DNA of 64,000 nt from Kiritimatiellales bacterium (GCA_041656295.1 JBBADV010000005.1:124001-188000); one strand, 5' to 3'; counted from the first letter of the stretch, positions 42,427-52,032 are shown. Notes: a model not told the origin generated them from the sequence alone. Made by a program: numbers and translations.

Positions 42427-42810
42427 AATTCATCCATCCAGAGCTGGTTATACATCACTCCACTACACTGGGGAACTAAACAGCGAGTGGTCCACTCGCC
42501 GGAATCCTGTTTCACCATTGTATCGGAAAGTTCCAGTCCGTCGTTCAGCACTCCGGCACCGGCGCTGGCGAATATCAGCAGCGAATTTGTGCCGTCAATC
42601 TTAATTCCGCCAGTGAGTGTGCTGCCGATTTCGAGATACACTTCATTCGCCGCGTCCGTCGTTAAATTAACAGTATATTGTCCGCCGGAAATTGCACCGC
42701 CAGCCAGATTTTAAACGGTTGCCTGTATGTTCACATAAATGCCGGTGCTGTTGGTGCCGGAAATCGTGCCGGAATTGACCACCGTGCCGCCGCAGGTAAA
42801 AAACACGCCG
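42427..42810 (-). pseudogene. Autotransporter-type passenger fragment
   Basis: In the minus strand the reading includes VNSGTISGTNSTGIYVNIQATV, then an in-frame TAA, then NLAGGAISGGQYTVNLTTDAANEVYLEIGSTLTGGI and LLIFASAGAGVLNDGLELSDTMVKQDSGEWT. These are autotransporter-associated beta-repeat sequences with their GTISG and N-aliphatic ladder. Both ends are missing: one at the IS481 remnant, the other near 42810. It is thus a dead fragment of a surface-adhesin-like gene. The following 42811-43023 has only short unassigned plus-strand frames with a Cys pair. Confidence 0.65.
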
Positions 42811-43023
42811 GAATTACACCGTCGGAAAGATTCACTCGTCTATGCTATCAAGGGCGAAGAAACAGCATACAAACTTTATACTGATCTCGCTGCGCCGTAA
42901 ATGAATCCGCACTGCAGAAAATGTTCCTCGCCCTCCGCCACCGAAGAAGCCAAACACAAACTCTGCTTCGAAACCATCTACGAAACCGACTTCATGTTGG
43001 GAAACTGATTTTGCGTCTATAAC

Positions 43024-43668
43024 TTACAGAGACAATGCATTGTAAACGGCTTCTGCGATCAGCAAATGCCCTGCAGAGTTCGGATGTATCGGCTCGGAAC
43101 TGAACACTTCAAGTTTATGATATTTTAACTGCTTTTGGAACAGTTCGTGAGTTTTGACTAACCGGGTTTGATACTTCCGGCTTAACTGATGAACCGTGTC
43201 GATATACGCCGGAAGAGCCCGTAATATACGCGCACGAAACGAGTCCGATGTTTTGTCACGGCTCATATAAAACGGGTCGATTAACAGAATGTTACAGTCC
43301 GGCAGACGTTTTTTTGTTTGGGAAAGTATCTGATCGTAAATATTCCCGAACTGTTCCACCGGCATGCTGATGCGCCCCTCAAATGTATGGTGCAGATCAT
43401 TTATGCCGATGGCGATGGACAGCCAGTCCGGTGCAATTTCGAGTACATCGTCGTGCCACCGGTCGCGCAAATCGCCGACATTGTTTCCGCTGATTCCGTG
43501 ATTGGCTACGGTTATTTTTTTCTGCGGCTCACGAACGGTGAGCATGTCGGCAAAAATGCGGACATAACCGCAACCTAACGGCGCATGGAGTTTTTCACGG
43601 TGAAGACAATCCGTAATACTGTCGCCTATAAACAGGATTGTTTCACCGTTTTTAATTTTTACCGGCAT
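43024..43668 (-). CDS. SGNH/GDSL hydrolase
   Basis: A 214-residue esterase-family protein. The nucleophile motif is LFIGDSITDC (Ser17 in GDSI), followed by the block-III motif GISGNNVGDLRDRW, GINDLHHTF and the catalytic His in HPNSAGHLLIAEAVY. No signal peptide, so it probably acts inside the cell. It is a candidate for removing acetyl or other ester groups from imported oligosaccharides, and is encoded 28 bp after a secreted-protein gene within the sugar regulon. The pair shares the operator at 44382-44421. Confidence 0.85.
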   Translation of the reverse strand: MPVKIKNGETILFIGDSITDCLHREKLHAPLGCGYVRIFADMLTVREPQKKITVANHGISGNNVGDLRDRWHDDVLEIAPDWLSIAIGINDLHHTFEGRISMPVEQFGNIYDQILSQTKKRLPDCNILLIDPFYMSRDKTSDSFRARILRALPAYIDTVHQLSRKYQTRLVKTHELFQKQLKYHKLEVFSSEPIHPNSAGHLLIAEAVYNALSL

Positions 43669-43696
43669 AGCTTACCTGATAATCAAGACTTAAGTT

Positions 43697-44317
43697 TTAC
43701 GGGAGCACCTGCACGCTGAATGCAAGATCGCCGCTGATGACAGATCGATACGCAAACGGAGCACCGTCTTCAGCACGCCAGTTTCTGCCTTTTGGATAAT
43801 CGCTCTTTGCGGCGGCACAGAAAACCTGTTCCTGCTTGTATACGTTGGAACGGTCAAATGCCAAGGTAACTGTATAATACCGGTTTGCTTTCAACGGCAC
43901 TTTTTCAAGGTTAAATGTCACCCAGGCTTTAGCGATGGAACTGTCCGGAGTAAGGTATGTCCCCGACTGAGTCGAAATAATTTTTCCGATGGTAGACTCG
44001 TCGCGGCTTTCATAAATTCTAACCGTGAACGGAGCACGGGCGGCACCGCCCTGCAGATTTCCATATGACTGGAAACTGAACGCAACCATTACAGTATCAG
44101 CAGACACCAAAAATGACTGTCCAACGTCACGCCGGCCGTTGTTATCATTGGCACGCCATTGCAATCCGTTTATATCTTCAGGCACCGGAGCAAAATCAGT
44201 CAGAACATTTTTCGACGGTTTATCTGCACTGTAAGTGACGGTGACTTCTGCAGATGCATAAATTCCAAACAACGCAACGGATGCCAGTATGATACAGCAG
44301 TTTTTTCTCTTAAGCAT
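43697..44317 (-). CDS. Secreted jelly-roll-like protein, family member 1 (ends at the PEP position)
   Basis: A 206-residue protein with a signal peptide (NCCIILASVALFGIYASA). It has the shared family core VTYSADKPSKNVLTDFAPVPEDINGLQWRAND, RRDVGQSFLVSADTVMVAFSFQS and APFTVRIYESRDE, and ends NRYYTVTLAFD... GDLAFSVQVLP. The paralogues at 58859 and 59618 align over the whole core; the latter continues VIPEPVSAGLLVAGGC. Here TAA follows VLP directly, so the PEP-CTERM anchor is missing and the protein should be released. The domain resembles anchor-associated beta sandwiches; sugar binding is possible but unproven. Confidence 0.75.
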   Translation of the reverse strand: MLKRKNCCIILASVALFGIYASAEVTVTYSADKPSKNVLTDFAPVPEDINGLQWRANDNNGRRDVGQSFLVSADTVMVAFSFQSYGNLQGGAARAPFTVRIYESRDESTIGKIISTQSGTYLTPDSSIAKAWVTFNLEKVPLKANRYYTVTLAFDRSNVYKQEQVFCAAAKSDYPKGRNWRAEDGAPFAYRSVISGDLAFSVQVLP

Positions 44318-44381
44318 TTTCCACTCCTCTCTTTAATTGTTCCTGAATGACTGTACGATAACATAATATTTCATAAAAAAC

Positions 44382-44421
44382 GTAAACCACTCTATCGCTC
44401 AATTAATTGATATTTGCGCTC
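44382..44421 (-). promoter_or_regulatory. Operator copy A of the sugar regulon
   Basis: On the minus strand, GCGCAAATATCAA is followed by TTGAGCGATAGAG and TTTACG. The same arrangement with identical spacing occurs at 55450-55489 and 61744-61782. It ends 64 bp upstream of the secreted-protein start at 44317 and abuts the symporter stop codon. A -35-like TTTACG followed after 17 bp by TGTTAT is compatible with activation at the -35 region. Confidence 0.8.
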
Positions 44422-44422
44422 A

Positions 44423-46381
44423 TCAGTTGGCTTGATTAACTGAACCGTCATCCGCAGCATCTCTGTTTGAAACTTTTAGTTTTTTGAACAGTTTTGCCAT
44501 GTCCCGGAGTCCACCCCAAATAAACCAGATCAGTGTAATTATCGTCAGACCGGTTAAACTTAATATGATAACGTGCCAGGCATCCGCCCAGAATTTATCT
44601 GAGAACTTGTACCATTTATTTATCAGTGTCGCGACGATCAGCAAAATCGACCAGAAAATTGTGTAGCCGGCAACCCCGGACGCAACAATTTTATCTTTTA
44701 ATGAATATTCTTTATCCACGCCCAGCAATCTCCACCGGAATGATTGTTTTTCAACGATCGGAACATGTTCTCCGGCAGCGGCATATTTCCCACGGTGAAG
44801 AAGCCAGTTCATATCAAACGGTTTTTTGCAGGTTAGCAGCGAAACCGTGATGTATAACGTCATACAGATCAGTGCGGTGAAAAATGCCACCTGCATGCCG
44901 TTAACCGGACAGCCCGGACGCCAGGCCGCCAGAAACGGAATGTTCTGCCACCAGGTTAAAATGATCAGTCCGATAATTGCACATAAAAACCCGGTGATCA
45001 TCGATGTCCATGCTCCGGCCGCCGTCCCGCGGCTCCAGTAAAGGCCGCCGATAATAACTGATCCGGCTCCACCGATGAAAATCGCTCCGGTAAGCTGCAT
45101 ATACATGAAAATATACTGCCGCAACGGGAAGAAGAGGCTGAAAAAGAATACGATAACAGCCGTTCCAACTGCTGCCCAGCGCAGCCACCGGATGTGCTGT
45201 TCCGGCGTCAGCTTTTTCTTTTTAAAAGGCAGCACAACATCCTGAATAAAAATACTGCCCCATGAATGCAAATATGTATCGTCGGTTGAAACCGCCAGTG
45301 CAATTGCCAGCGCGGTAAACAGGCCGACCATTCCAACCGGCAGAAACTGTACAATCGTTACCGGTGTGAGGATTTGTTTCTGTGTTTGAGGATCAGCGAT
45401 TGAGCTCATGACCTGCTGAACGGCCGAGGCCTCCTTCGCATACAATCCATGATGCAGTACGGTAAATGCAATCACCGGCGGAATTGCCATTAACAACGGA
45501 TTTAATGTACTTCGCCATGCGCCGAGAATTCCCGCCATCTTGGCTTCGTGCGGATTTTCCGCCGAAGAAAAATATCCTTGCGACCCCTGCCACGCCATGA
45601 ATCCGTAAATCCGGTTGAAGCCCATCATTAAAAAGAAATAGACTGAAAAATCTCTCAGCTCAGATTGTTTATACGGATTAATCAACGATTGGTTTTCCGG
45701 CGCTGACTGCACCGCCTCCATAATGACATCCCAATTAAAGTGCGTTAATAAAAACACCGCCATGACCACCATAACCACCAGCGCAAACTGTCCTTGAAAA
45801 AAGTCTGTTACCATCAGCGCAATCTGTCCGCCGGCGAGTGTCAGATAAAGCGCCAGCGACAGCATTATCAGCATGACAACGGGAAACATGGGACACACCA
45901 TCCCGGCAAACGTAAAACTTTCTGGCAGTCCGCAGAAACTGATAAGCAGCCGGGCCGTGACGCCGGGAAAAATTCCATAGTTTATTATGCCGGAGAACCA
46001 GCAAAGTATTCCGGCAAACACCCGGAAACTGCGGCTGTAGCGCATTTCAAAAAACTGCGCCATAGTCAATGCCCGCGTTTCTCTGAAGCGATATCGGATA
46101 AAACCGGAAAGCGATATGAACAATGTGGTCGGCAGCATTAAGTGATACCACCAGATTCCGGTAAATCCGGACTTATGATATTGCTCATAATTCGCAATTA
46201 ATGCCGCAGCGCTGAACCCGGACATTTCCTGTGCGGTCATCATCAAATAACGTCCCGCACAGCGCCCGGCGGAAAGATAGTCGGCAACTCCTTTTACAAA
46301 ACGCTGCGTATATTTTCCGATCAAAACCGTCACTGCAATTACGGCGCCGACGATCACCCAGTCCAGCCAATACATATTCAT
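44423..46381 (-). CDS. Sodium:solute symporter (SSS family)
   Basis: A 652-residue protein with about 13 transmembrane helices. The SSS signature region is GVADYLSAGRCAGRYLMMTAQEMSGFSAAALIANYE, and the core ends with ALAIALAVSTDDTYLHSWGSIFIQDVVLPF and AAVGTAVIVFFFSLFFP. SSS carriers import sugars, amino acids or organic acids with sodium. Its position as last gene of an operon carrying fucosidase, FucU and dehydrogenases points to sugar or sugar-acid import. Substrate is unproven. It begins 79 bp after the preceding UroD gene with AAGGGAG before the ATG. Confidence 0.9.
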   Translation of the reverse strand: MNMYWLDWVIVGAVIAVTVLIGKYTQRFVKGVADYLSAGRCAGRYLMMTAQEMSGFSAAALIANYEQYHKSGFTGIWWYHLMLPTTLFISLSGFIRYRFRETRALTMAQFFEMRYSRSFRVFAGILCWFSGIINYGIFPGVTARLLISFCGLPESFTFAGMVCPMFPVVMLIMLSLALYLTLAGGQIALMVTDFFQGQFALVVMVVMAVFLLTHFNWDVIMEAVQSAPENQSLINPYKQSELRDFSVYFFLMMGFNRIYGFMAWQGSQGYFSSAENPHEAKMAGILGAWRSTLNPLLMAIPPVIAFTVLHHGLYAKEASAVQQVMSSIADPQTQKQILTPVTIVQFLPVGMVGLFTALAIALAVSTDDTYLHSWGSIFIQDVVLPFKKKKLTPEQHIRWLRWAAVGTAVIVFFFSLFFPLRQYIFMYMQLTGAIFIGGAGSVIIGGLYWSRGTAAGAWTSMITGFLCAIIGLIILTWWQNIPFLAAWRPGCPVNGMQVAFFTALICMTLYITVSLLTCKKPFDMNWLLHRGKYAAAGEHVPIVEKQSFRWRLLGVDKEYSLKDKIVASGVAGYTIFWSILLIVATLINKWYKFSDKFWADAWHVIILSLTGLTIITLIWFIWGGLRDMAKLFKKLKVSNRDAADDGSVNQAN

Positions 46382-46459
46382 CCTGTTTTCTCCCTTTTAA
46401 AAACAATATTCCGGCGTGTACGAAACCCTTAAAATTGCGAACCATACAGTATGACCGGA

Positions 46460-47572
46460 CTACCACTCCATTGTTTCCAATGCGTCATATAAATTCATTA
46501 CATCATCATACGGAATATCAGACAGCGCATCGGTTGAAACCATCAGCCAGAAAGGCGTCGTCAAAAGTTTTAGATAAATCTGCCGCCGGACAATCGACTG
46601 TATTTCTGATTTACTTTTTCCGACCCACAGACAGGCGTTCAACCGACCGATAATCGTAAAGTCCTGCCCGCATGTATCCCTGATTAATTTATAAGGCGTA
46701 TCGCCAAGCGGCGGCGGCGTCACAGAATCAATGCCGTCCATTCCGGTTTCAGGAAAACAATCCGCCAGATCTTTAAGCAGACCGCACATGTGAACAATCA
46801 GCCGGACATTTTTTTCATGAGCAATCCGGGCATATTCCCGTATATGCGGCAGGGTAAGCTTGCGATAGTACGCCGGAGAAATTGCGGTCGACGACGTATT
46901 CTCTGCACAGTACATCCATGACGCGTTTTTAAAAAGAGACAGCCCCAGCCGCAACCTGTCTTTAAAGCGTTCATGCATGGCGGTTATCAGCCGTTCCATT
47001 CTTTCCGGCTCATCCGCCAGAAAACAGTAAAAATTTTCCATTCCCATATCGAACTGCAACAACTGCTGCACCGGCGACCAGTTCACATCAAAATTGACTT
47101 GTTCCGCGGTGTTTCTTTCGAACCACACCGGATTTGCCTGAAACGCCATGTTTTCATAAAGAAACGTCCAGACATCGACATCATCAATCGTTTTAACCGG
47201 GTATTCTGTAAAATGACTGTTATGCAATCTGCCCGTGACCTGCCCCCGCGGAGTGTTCCACGTTAATACATCGTATTGGCCATCCTCTGTTTCAGTATAA
47301 TCCGCCTGATTATAAACTGTATTATAAAATGCCGGCGGAATATCTTTCTGACGGCGTATCATGGTGCGAAATGCAGTTGAGTTTAGCACCTTGCGACCAT
47401 CTTTTATTACAAACCGATCTTCGGTCGGGGGCAGCTGATTGCCAATCGTTCGCTCAAGATGCCAGATCAATCCGTTGGCAGGTTTACCATCCTGAACACC
47501 TTTGATTCTGAAAAAAAACGGATCCACCTTTTTTTTCGCTGCAGATTTTTCAATTTCAGGTTTTGCCGGCAT
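46460..47572 (-). CDS. UroD-family protein 1 (MtaA/CmuA-like)
   Basis: A 370-residue protein of the uroporphyrinogen-decarboxylase superfamily. It has HEKNVRLIVHMCGLLKDLADCFPETGMDGIDSVTPPP, with an H-x-C-G pair at the position used for zinc in corrinoid methyltransferases MtaA/CmuA, and IIGRLNACLWVGKSKSEIQSIVRRQIYLK. The heme-pathway enzyme is unlikely in this context. Either cobalamin-dependent methyl transfer or an unknown sugar-related reaction is possible. No corrinoid-binding domain protein is present in the cluster. It begins 40 bp after its paralogue. Confidence 0.75.
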   Translation of the reverse strand: MPAKPEIEKSAAKKKVDPFFFRIKGVQDGKPANGLIWHLERTIGNQLPPTEDRFVIKDGRKVLNSTAFRTMIRRQKDIPPAFYNTVYNQADYTETEDGQYDVLTWNTPRGQVTGRLHNSHFTEYPVKTIDDVDVWTFLYENMAFQANPVWFERNTAEQVNFDVNWSPVQQLLQFDMGMENFYCFLADEPERMERLITAMHERFKDRLRLGLSLFKNASWMYCAENTSSTAISPAYYRKLTLPHIREYARIAHEKNVRLIVHMCGLLKDLADCFPETGMDGIDSVTPPPLGDTPYKLIRDTCGQDFTIIGRLNACLWVGKSKSEIQSIVRRQIYLKLLTTPFWLMVSTDALSDIPYDDVMNLYDALETMEW

Positions 47573-47612
47573 TTTACACGTCCCTTATTAAACAGTTATA
47601 ATAAAATCAATA

Positions 47613-48755
47613 TTACCGTTGTCCGTAGAGTTGAATGCATTTTTGATAATGATCAATATTTTGAAGCGATGTCCTGCCCGACATTCCGCTGCTTTTAAAA
47701 AAATATCCCGGCTCGTCTTTTACCAGCGCCGCCGTTTTTTTAACCATTGATTCAATTTCTTCCGGTGTTCCATTGCTGACAACCGAGGCACGCAACCCTC
47801 CTGTAATAATTTTTCCGGTAAATACTTTTATTACCGCTTCTAAATCGGAATGACCGTCGATGCCGATTCCGTCGAATCCAACGGTGACAAGGTCATCCAG
47901 AACCGGAACCACGTTGCCGTCGCAAACAAACAATGATTTTTTTCCGGCGTCACGCAACGCATGCGTCAGCTCGCTATACCGGTCATAAATAAATTCGCGG
48001 TACCAGCCGGGATTAAACATCGGACCGTTTGCGTTGCATAAATCGTCGTGACAGCCGATCAACGGAAGATCCGGCACCTGAGCCATTGCCAATACATCCC
48101 GTTTGGTCAGTTCAAAAAACTGATCCAGAATTTCTGCGAACCGTTCAGGGTCGGACATGGCGGCCAGCATGAAATTTTCCCAGCCGAAAATTTCCACCGG
48201 CCACATGAACAGCGTATGATAATACCAGCCGATGAATAAACCGCTGTCGCCCAGCAAATCCTGCTTCTGTTTATAATAGCGCCGGAAAAAATCCTTCCGC
48301 TCATCAAACGAAAACGTGTCGTGTTCCAATGGATTAAATTCCAGTACATCCTCCGGCGAATCGAAACAATACTTTTTCATTGCCAGCGTCGGCGACAAAC
48401 CCCAGAACGACGCAGAGCATTGCATCTGCAGGTTGTCATACATCGAACGATACGGTTTATCCGCCGGATTTTTATAAACGTTTAAATAAGGAAGCGTATC
48501 GCTGTTTTCAATATACTCGGCATCATTGTAATAGCGAACCAGCGGAAAGTTCCATTCCGCCGTCCTGTTGGGAATAAAATGCATCATATCGATGTCATAA
48601 TATTTCAACAGGTCGAGCATGGTCCGTTCCGGATCTTTCCAGATGTCATATGACACAATTTTTTGAGCCAGCAGTATATTGTCCGGAGAATCATATTGTG
48701 GAATACGATCGCTCATTCTGCCGTTAATTGCATCCAATGCTCTTTGTCTGCTCAT
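47613..48755 (-). CDS. UroD-family protein 2
   Basis: A 380-residue protein starting MSRQRALDAINGRMSDRIPQYDSPDN, a typical start of methyltransferase-type UroD relatives. The characteristic segment is SLFVCDGNVVPVLDDLVTVGFDGIGIDGHSDLEAVIK, followed by GLRASVVSNGTPEEIESMVKKTAALVKDEPGYFFKSSGM. The expected zinc-binding H-x-C is replaced by V-C-D-G, so it may use a different metal set or lack catalysis. It may work with the neighbouring UroD protein. Function in sugar metabolism is inferred from context only. Confidence 0.75.
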   Translation of the reverse strand: MSRQRALDAINGRMSDRIPQYDSPDNILLAQKIVSYDIWKDPERTMLDLLKYYDIDMMHFIPNRTAEWNFPLVRYYNDAEYIENSDTLPYLNVYKNPADKPYRSMYDNLQMQCSASFWGLSPTLAMKKYCFDSPEDVLEFNPLEHDTFSFDERKDFFRRYYKQKQDLLGDSGLFIGWYYHTLFMWPVEIFGWENFMLAAMSDPERFAEILDQFFELTKRDVLAMAQVPDLPLIGCHDDLCNANGPMFNPGWYREFIYDRYSELTHALRDAGKKSLFVCDGNVVPVLDDLVTVGFDGIGIDGHSDLEAVIKVFTGKIITGGLRASVVSNGTPEEIESMVKKTAALVKDEPGYFFKSSGMSGRTSLQNIDHYQKCIQLYGQR

Positions 48756-48787
48756 CGCTTTATCCGTAAATCTGTGAGCGTTAAACG

Positions 48788-50512
48788 TTATTGAACCACA
48801 ATATTATTCGTGACTGTAACGGATTCAGAAAACTGCACCGTAACAGGCCCGCCGGAACTTACGCCATACAACCGGCCGGCATCCGGAACGGTTTTCAGAT
48901 TAACCCGCCGGATTGTGTTGCCTTCAACCAAAACATCTTTTGCGGCAGCGATGTGAATTCCGTCCAACGGGTATCCTTCAATTGTATTCCCAATAATCTG
49001 TAAATTACGATTCCCCGGATAATACGGCGTATCTTTACCTAACGGTTTATTCTCTGCAAAAATTGATATTGCACCTAGAGTGTAGCTTTTCTCCGTCAGT
49101 ACTCTGGCGCCCATGCCCGTATCTTTAATGATATTATTTCTGATGATTACATTTTCAACCCAGCCGGCTTCTTTCCAGAATCCGAGAGAATGTCCGGCAC
49201 TGATTCCGGCATCTTTGATGCGCTCAAACCGGTTGCTTTCAACCAGACCGTTTCCGGTCATTAAACGCAATCCTCTGCCCCGGTGGTCATGGAACCAGCA
49301 GTTGCGGATGATATAATCCGGCGCACTGATGGCGAAAACTTCAAAATACAGTCCATCCGCCGGAAATTTCACATCACGATCAAACCGGACTCGATAAAAT
49401 GTCGCTTTTTCATCACTCTTGGTCGGCCAGATTTCCTTGATTCTTTTCATCCAGGAAGCATCCGGCATCGCAACTTTAGACATTTCTTTGATTTCCGCGG
49501 TTGCAACCAGACGATAATCCGGTTCCGCCAGAAAGCGCACTTCATCACCCGGGCGAAGTATTTCATTAAACGAATCAATAAAAGGCCGCATGGTGAGACA
49601 GGCGCGGGAATTTTCCCATTTCATCACCGGCAGCGCAACACCGTGCAAATTCACAGAATCATCGCCCATATAGGCGAATTCGCTGTCTTCTAATATCGGT
49701 CCTGCCCGCGTATACGCAACATTAAACCCGTCTGCACAGGTAGAAAAAAGTCGCTCTTCCGTTGCACCTGCCGGCAGCGGTCCGGGAATAACCCGCACCC
49801 GTTTATACGTCCCGGCATTTTCTGCAAACCGTATGATAATTGCCGCGCCGGGACCGGCATGGATTGTGAAATTTTCTAATGTTATATCTTTGCACCCGTC
49901 CATAATGTTCACCGTGTGCGAAGACCGCAGATTAAATACCACCCGGTCGCCGACTTCCAGAAAAGCAAACTCCGCGGGAATCGCCTGCAAATAAATCCGG
50001 CCGGTACGTGCGCTCAGACTTTCAACACGTTTAATATAATATTCCGGCGCACCCTCTTTCCAGCGAGGCTGATCGGCGGCAAACAGATGGAACCGTTTAA
50101 CAAGATAATCTTTCGTTAAATCCGGATACCCGTCATGCACGGTAAAATCTGCGGTGTACGCCGCGGCATCAATCGACGTGATTGTGCCCTGCGTAAACGG
50201 CAACGGATCATAATCAATCGTCAAACCGTCAATCGTTACGTTCGTACAGGCTTCCAGACGAAGCGCCTGTTTCCGCGGCTCCGTGGCAATAAAAATAACA
50301 CCGGCCGCATTGATTTTAACATCCTGAAGTTTTTTAAAGCTGAATCCGCCGGCAGGCAGTTTGTACGTACCGGGCGCGATTGTTATTTCCGCCGGTGTTC
50401 CCGCGGGAAGAGACGTTAATGTTTTTACCGGATCATCTGTCTCGATACAGTATATCCGGACTGACAGTGAAATAAGAACCGCAATATATTTTGCCTGCTG
50501 AATCATCTTCAT
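48788..50512 (-). CDS. Secreted right-handed beta-helix protein, possible glycosidase (GH110-like)
   Basis: A 574-residue protein with an N-terminal hydrophobic segment (KYIAVLISLSVRIYCIET). A parallel beta-helix follows: NVTIDGLTIDYDPLPFTQGTI, DFTVHDGYPDLTKDYL, ILEDSEFAYMGDDSVNLHG, and late repeats ADGLYFEVFAI, NVIIRNNIIKDTGMG, LQIIGNTIEGYPLDGIHIAAAKDVLVEGNTIRRVN. The YMGDDSVNLHG segment resembles the catalytic region of GH110-like alpha-galactosidases. It is a close paralogue of the protein at 57097-58833. Substrate is unknown; action on an extracellular or periplasmic glycan is likely. Confidence 0.8.
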   Translation of the reverse strand: MKMIQQAKYIAVLISLSVRIYCIETDDPVKTLTSLPAGTPAEITIAPGTYKLPAGGFSFKKLQDVKINAAGVIFIATEPRKQALRLEACTNVTIDGLTIDYDPLPFTQGTITSIDAAAYTADFTVHDGYPDLTKDYLVKRFHLFAADQPRWKEGAPEYYIKRVESLSARTGRIYLQAIPAEFAFLEVGDRVVFNLRSSHTVNIMDGCKDITLENFTIHAGPGAAIIIRFAENAGTYKRVRVIPGPLPAGATEERLFSTCADGFNVAYTRAGPILEDSEFAYMGDDSVNLHGVALPVMKWENSRACLTMRPFIDSFNEILRPGDEVRFLAEPDYRLVATAEIKEMSKVAMPDASWMKRIKEIWPTKSDEKATFYRVRFDRDVKFPADGLYFEVFAISAPDYIIRNCWFHDHRGRGLRLMTGNGLVESNRFERIKDAGISAGHSLGFWKEAGWVENVIIRNNIIKDTGMGARVLTEKSYTLGAISIFAENKPLGKDTPYYPGNRNLQIIGNTIEGYPLDGIHIAAAKDVLVEGNTIRRVNLKTVPDAGRLYGVSSGGPVTVQFSESVTVTNNIVVQ

Positions 50513-50526
50513 TTGGTTGCTCCTTT

Positions 50527-51579
50527 TTAAACCGTTCTGTCTTCTGAAACGCTTTCGTAATAATCGAAACCGGCGCCCAGTTTATTTAATAAATCCTGCG
50601 TACACCGGTTCAGTTCATGAATTACATCCGTACTCAACGGAGCAGATGTGACCGCATTAATATTGGCATTCAGTTCGTTTACACTTCTGGCACCGACCAG
50701 CGCACAGGTAATATCCGGATTCGCCGCAACCCATTTGATTGCCAGTTCCGGCATGCTTAACCCGGTTTCTTTCATCACCGCACGGATGCCGTCCAATGCC
50801 GCACCCAGCTCGACTTCAGCTCCGGGTTCTCCATGCCGGCACTCTTTTGTTCGCGCACTGTTAAAATGCCGGGTCCGCCGCTGCCACACCGGAATATCAT
50901 CAATTGAAGGATAAATATCGGCCAGGATTCCCTGCAGCAGGGTCATATAGCCGATAACGCCGATTTTTTTACTCTTCAGAAAATCCAGTGTGTTAATTTC
51001 AATGCCTCTGGTCAGCAGACTGTACGGCAGTTCGTTAACACAAACCTGATCCAGAAAATCGGCAATTTCTTCCATGCGCGGAATCGCATAATTACTGACT
51101 CCGATCTCCCGGATTTTTCCGGAATTTTTTAAATCAATCAGCGTTTCAAAAGCTTTCCGCGTGTCTGGACATATTTTTTCATCCGTAAAATGAGCGATGG
51201 CTTTCGGTGTAATCGGCCAATGAACCATATAGATGTCAATATAGTCCGTACCCAGCCGGCGCAATGAGTCATCCAGATGTTTTTTCAAATTCTCAGGTTC
51301 TGTATTCGACGGAGATATTTTTGTACCGATAATGATTTTATCCCGCGGCAGCCCTTTTATCGCCTCTCCCAATGACTGTTCACTGCGGCCCTGATTATAC
51401 GCTTCGGCGGTATCAAAATAATTGATGCCGCACTCAACCGCATGTCGCACAACATCATTCACATCGTTCTGGTTCTGGTCGCCCCAGTATTCTCCGCCTC
51501 CGAAAGCCCAGCAGCCCATTCCTAAAACAGATAATTCAATCTCTGAGTTACCACATTTCCTTTTATCAATATTTTTCAT
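50527..51579 (-). CDS. Aldo/keto reductase
   Basis: A 350-residue NADP-linked reductase. The TIM-barrel motifs are LSVLGMGCWAFGGGEYWG, NYFDTAEAYNQGRSEQSLGEAI with the catalytic Tyr in AEAYNQG, TDYIDIYMVHWPI and IREIGVSNYAIPRMEEI. The C-terminal IKWVAANPDITCALVGARSVNELNANI positions the cofactor. It probably interconverts an aldose or aldehyde with an alcohol or lactone in the fucose pathway. It ends 15 bp before the beta-helix gene and starts 35 bp after fucU, all in one transcript. Confidence 0.9.
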   Translation of the reverse strand: MKNIDKRKCGNSEIELSVLGMGCWAFGGGEYWGDQNQNDVNDVVRHAVECGINYFDTAEAYNQGRSEQSLGEAIKGLPRDKIIIGTKISPSNTEPENLKKHLDDSLRRLGTDYIDIYMVHWPITPKAIAHFTDEKICPDTRKAFETLIDLKNSGKIREIGVSNYAIPRMEEIADFLDQVCVNELPYSLLTRGIEINTLDFLKSKKIGVIGYMTLLQGILADIYPSIDDIPVWQRRTRHFNSARTKECRHGEPGAEVELGAALDGIRAVMKETGLSMPELAIKWVAANPDITCALVGARSVNELNANINAVTSAPLSTDVIHELNRCTQDLLNKLGAGFDYYESVSEDRTV

Positions 51580-51613
51580 TTACAGTTCCGGTTGATAAAA
51601 ATTTTTAATTCAT

Positions 51614-52030
51614 TCAGGCATTCACACCGATGGTGAGAAGAATATTGGCGAAGCGTCTGGTTTCGCCGGTGCAGATCACTAAACATGTGGATGCCGACAA
51701 TACGTCCTGATAAAAATCAAACCGTTGTTTGGAAATAAAAGCGGTGTCCTTATTCAATATATTTTTAAACTCACGGTGGATTTCCTGCTCTTCCGCATCC
51801 GGCGGAATCATGATGAGCGCAGATTCAATTGGAATTGCATCTTTGATCACAGTTAATACGTCGCATACATTCAACATGCCGGGCGAAAAATTTAAATAAA
51901 CCCGCGTTGCTGTTTCCGGCGCGCCGGTGGAAAAAGGATAATTGCCGTCTGCAATCAGCAGCCGGCCGCCATGACCGGCCCGCGCGAGCGCATCAAGAAT
52001 TTCCGGATGAATCAGTTTTCCGTACAGCAT
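51614..52030 (-). CDS. fucU: L-fucose mutarotase FucU (RbsD/FucU family)
   Basis: A 138-residue protein that converts alpha- and beta-anomers of L-fucose. Family features: LIHPEILDALARAGHGGRLLIADGNYPFSTGAPE with the active-site His at 19, GMLNVCDVLTVIKDAIPIESALIMIPPD, and the end CLVICTGETRRFANILLTIG with the catalytic Arg. FucU rather than RbsD is preferred because it lies directly after an alpha-L-fucosidase gene (3-bp gap). Confidence 0.88.
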   Translation of the reverse strand: MLYGKLIHPEILDALARAGHGGRLLIADGNYPFSTGAPETATRVYLNFSPGMLNVCDVLTVIKDAIPIESALIMIPPDAEEQEIHREFKNILNKDTAFISKQRFDFYQDVLSASTCLVICTGETRRFANILLTIGVNA

Positions 52031-52032
52031 GT

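Noticed and set aside
43697..44317. Missing PEP-CTERM tail as a frameshift
   Set aside because: No PEP-CTERM-like sequence is visible beyond the TAA in the bases up to the next gene, so a clean truncation or a natural end is more likely.
46460..48755. UroD-family genes as heme biosynthesis hemE
   Set aside because: Two diverged paralogues in a sugar operon, with methyltransferase-type motifs and no other heme genes.
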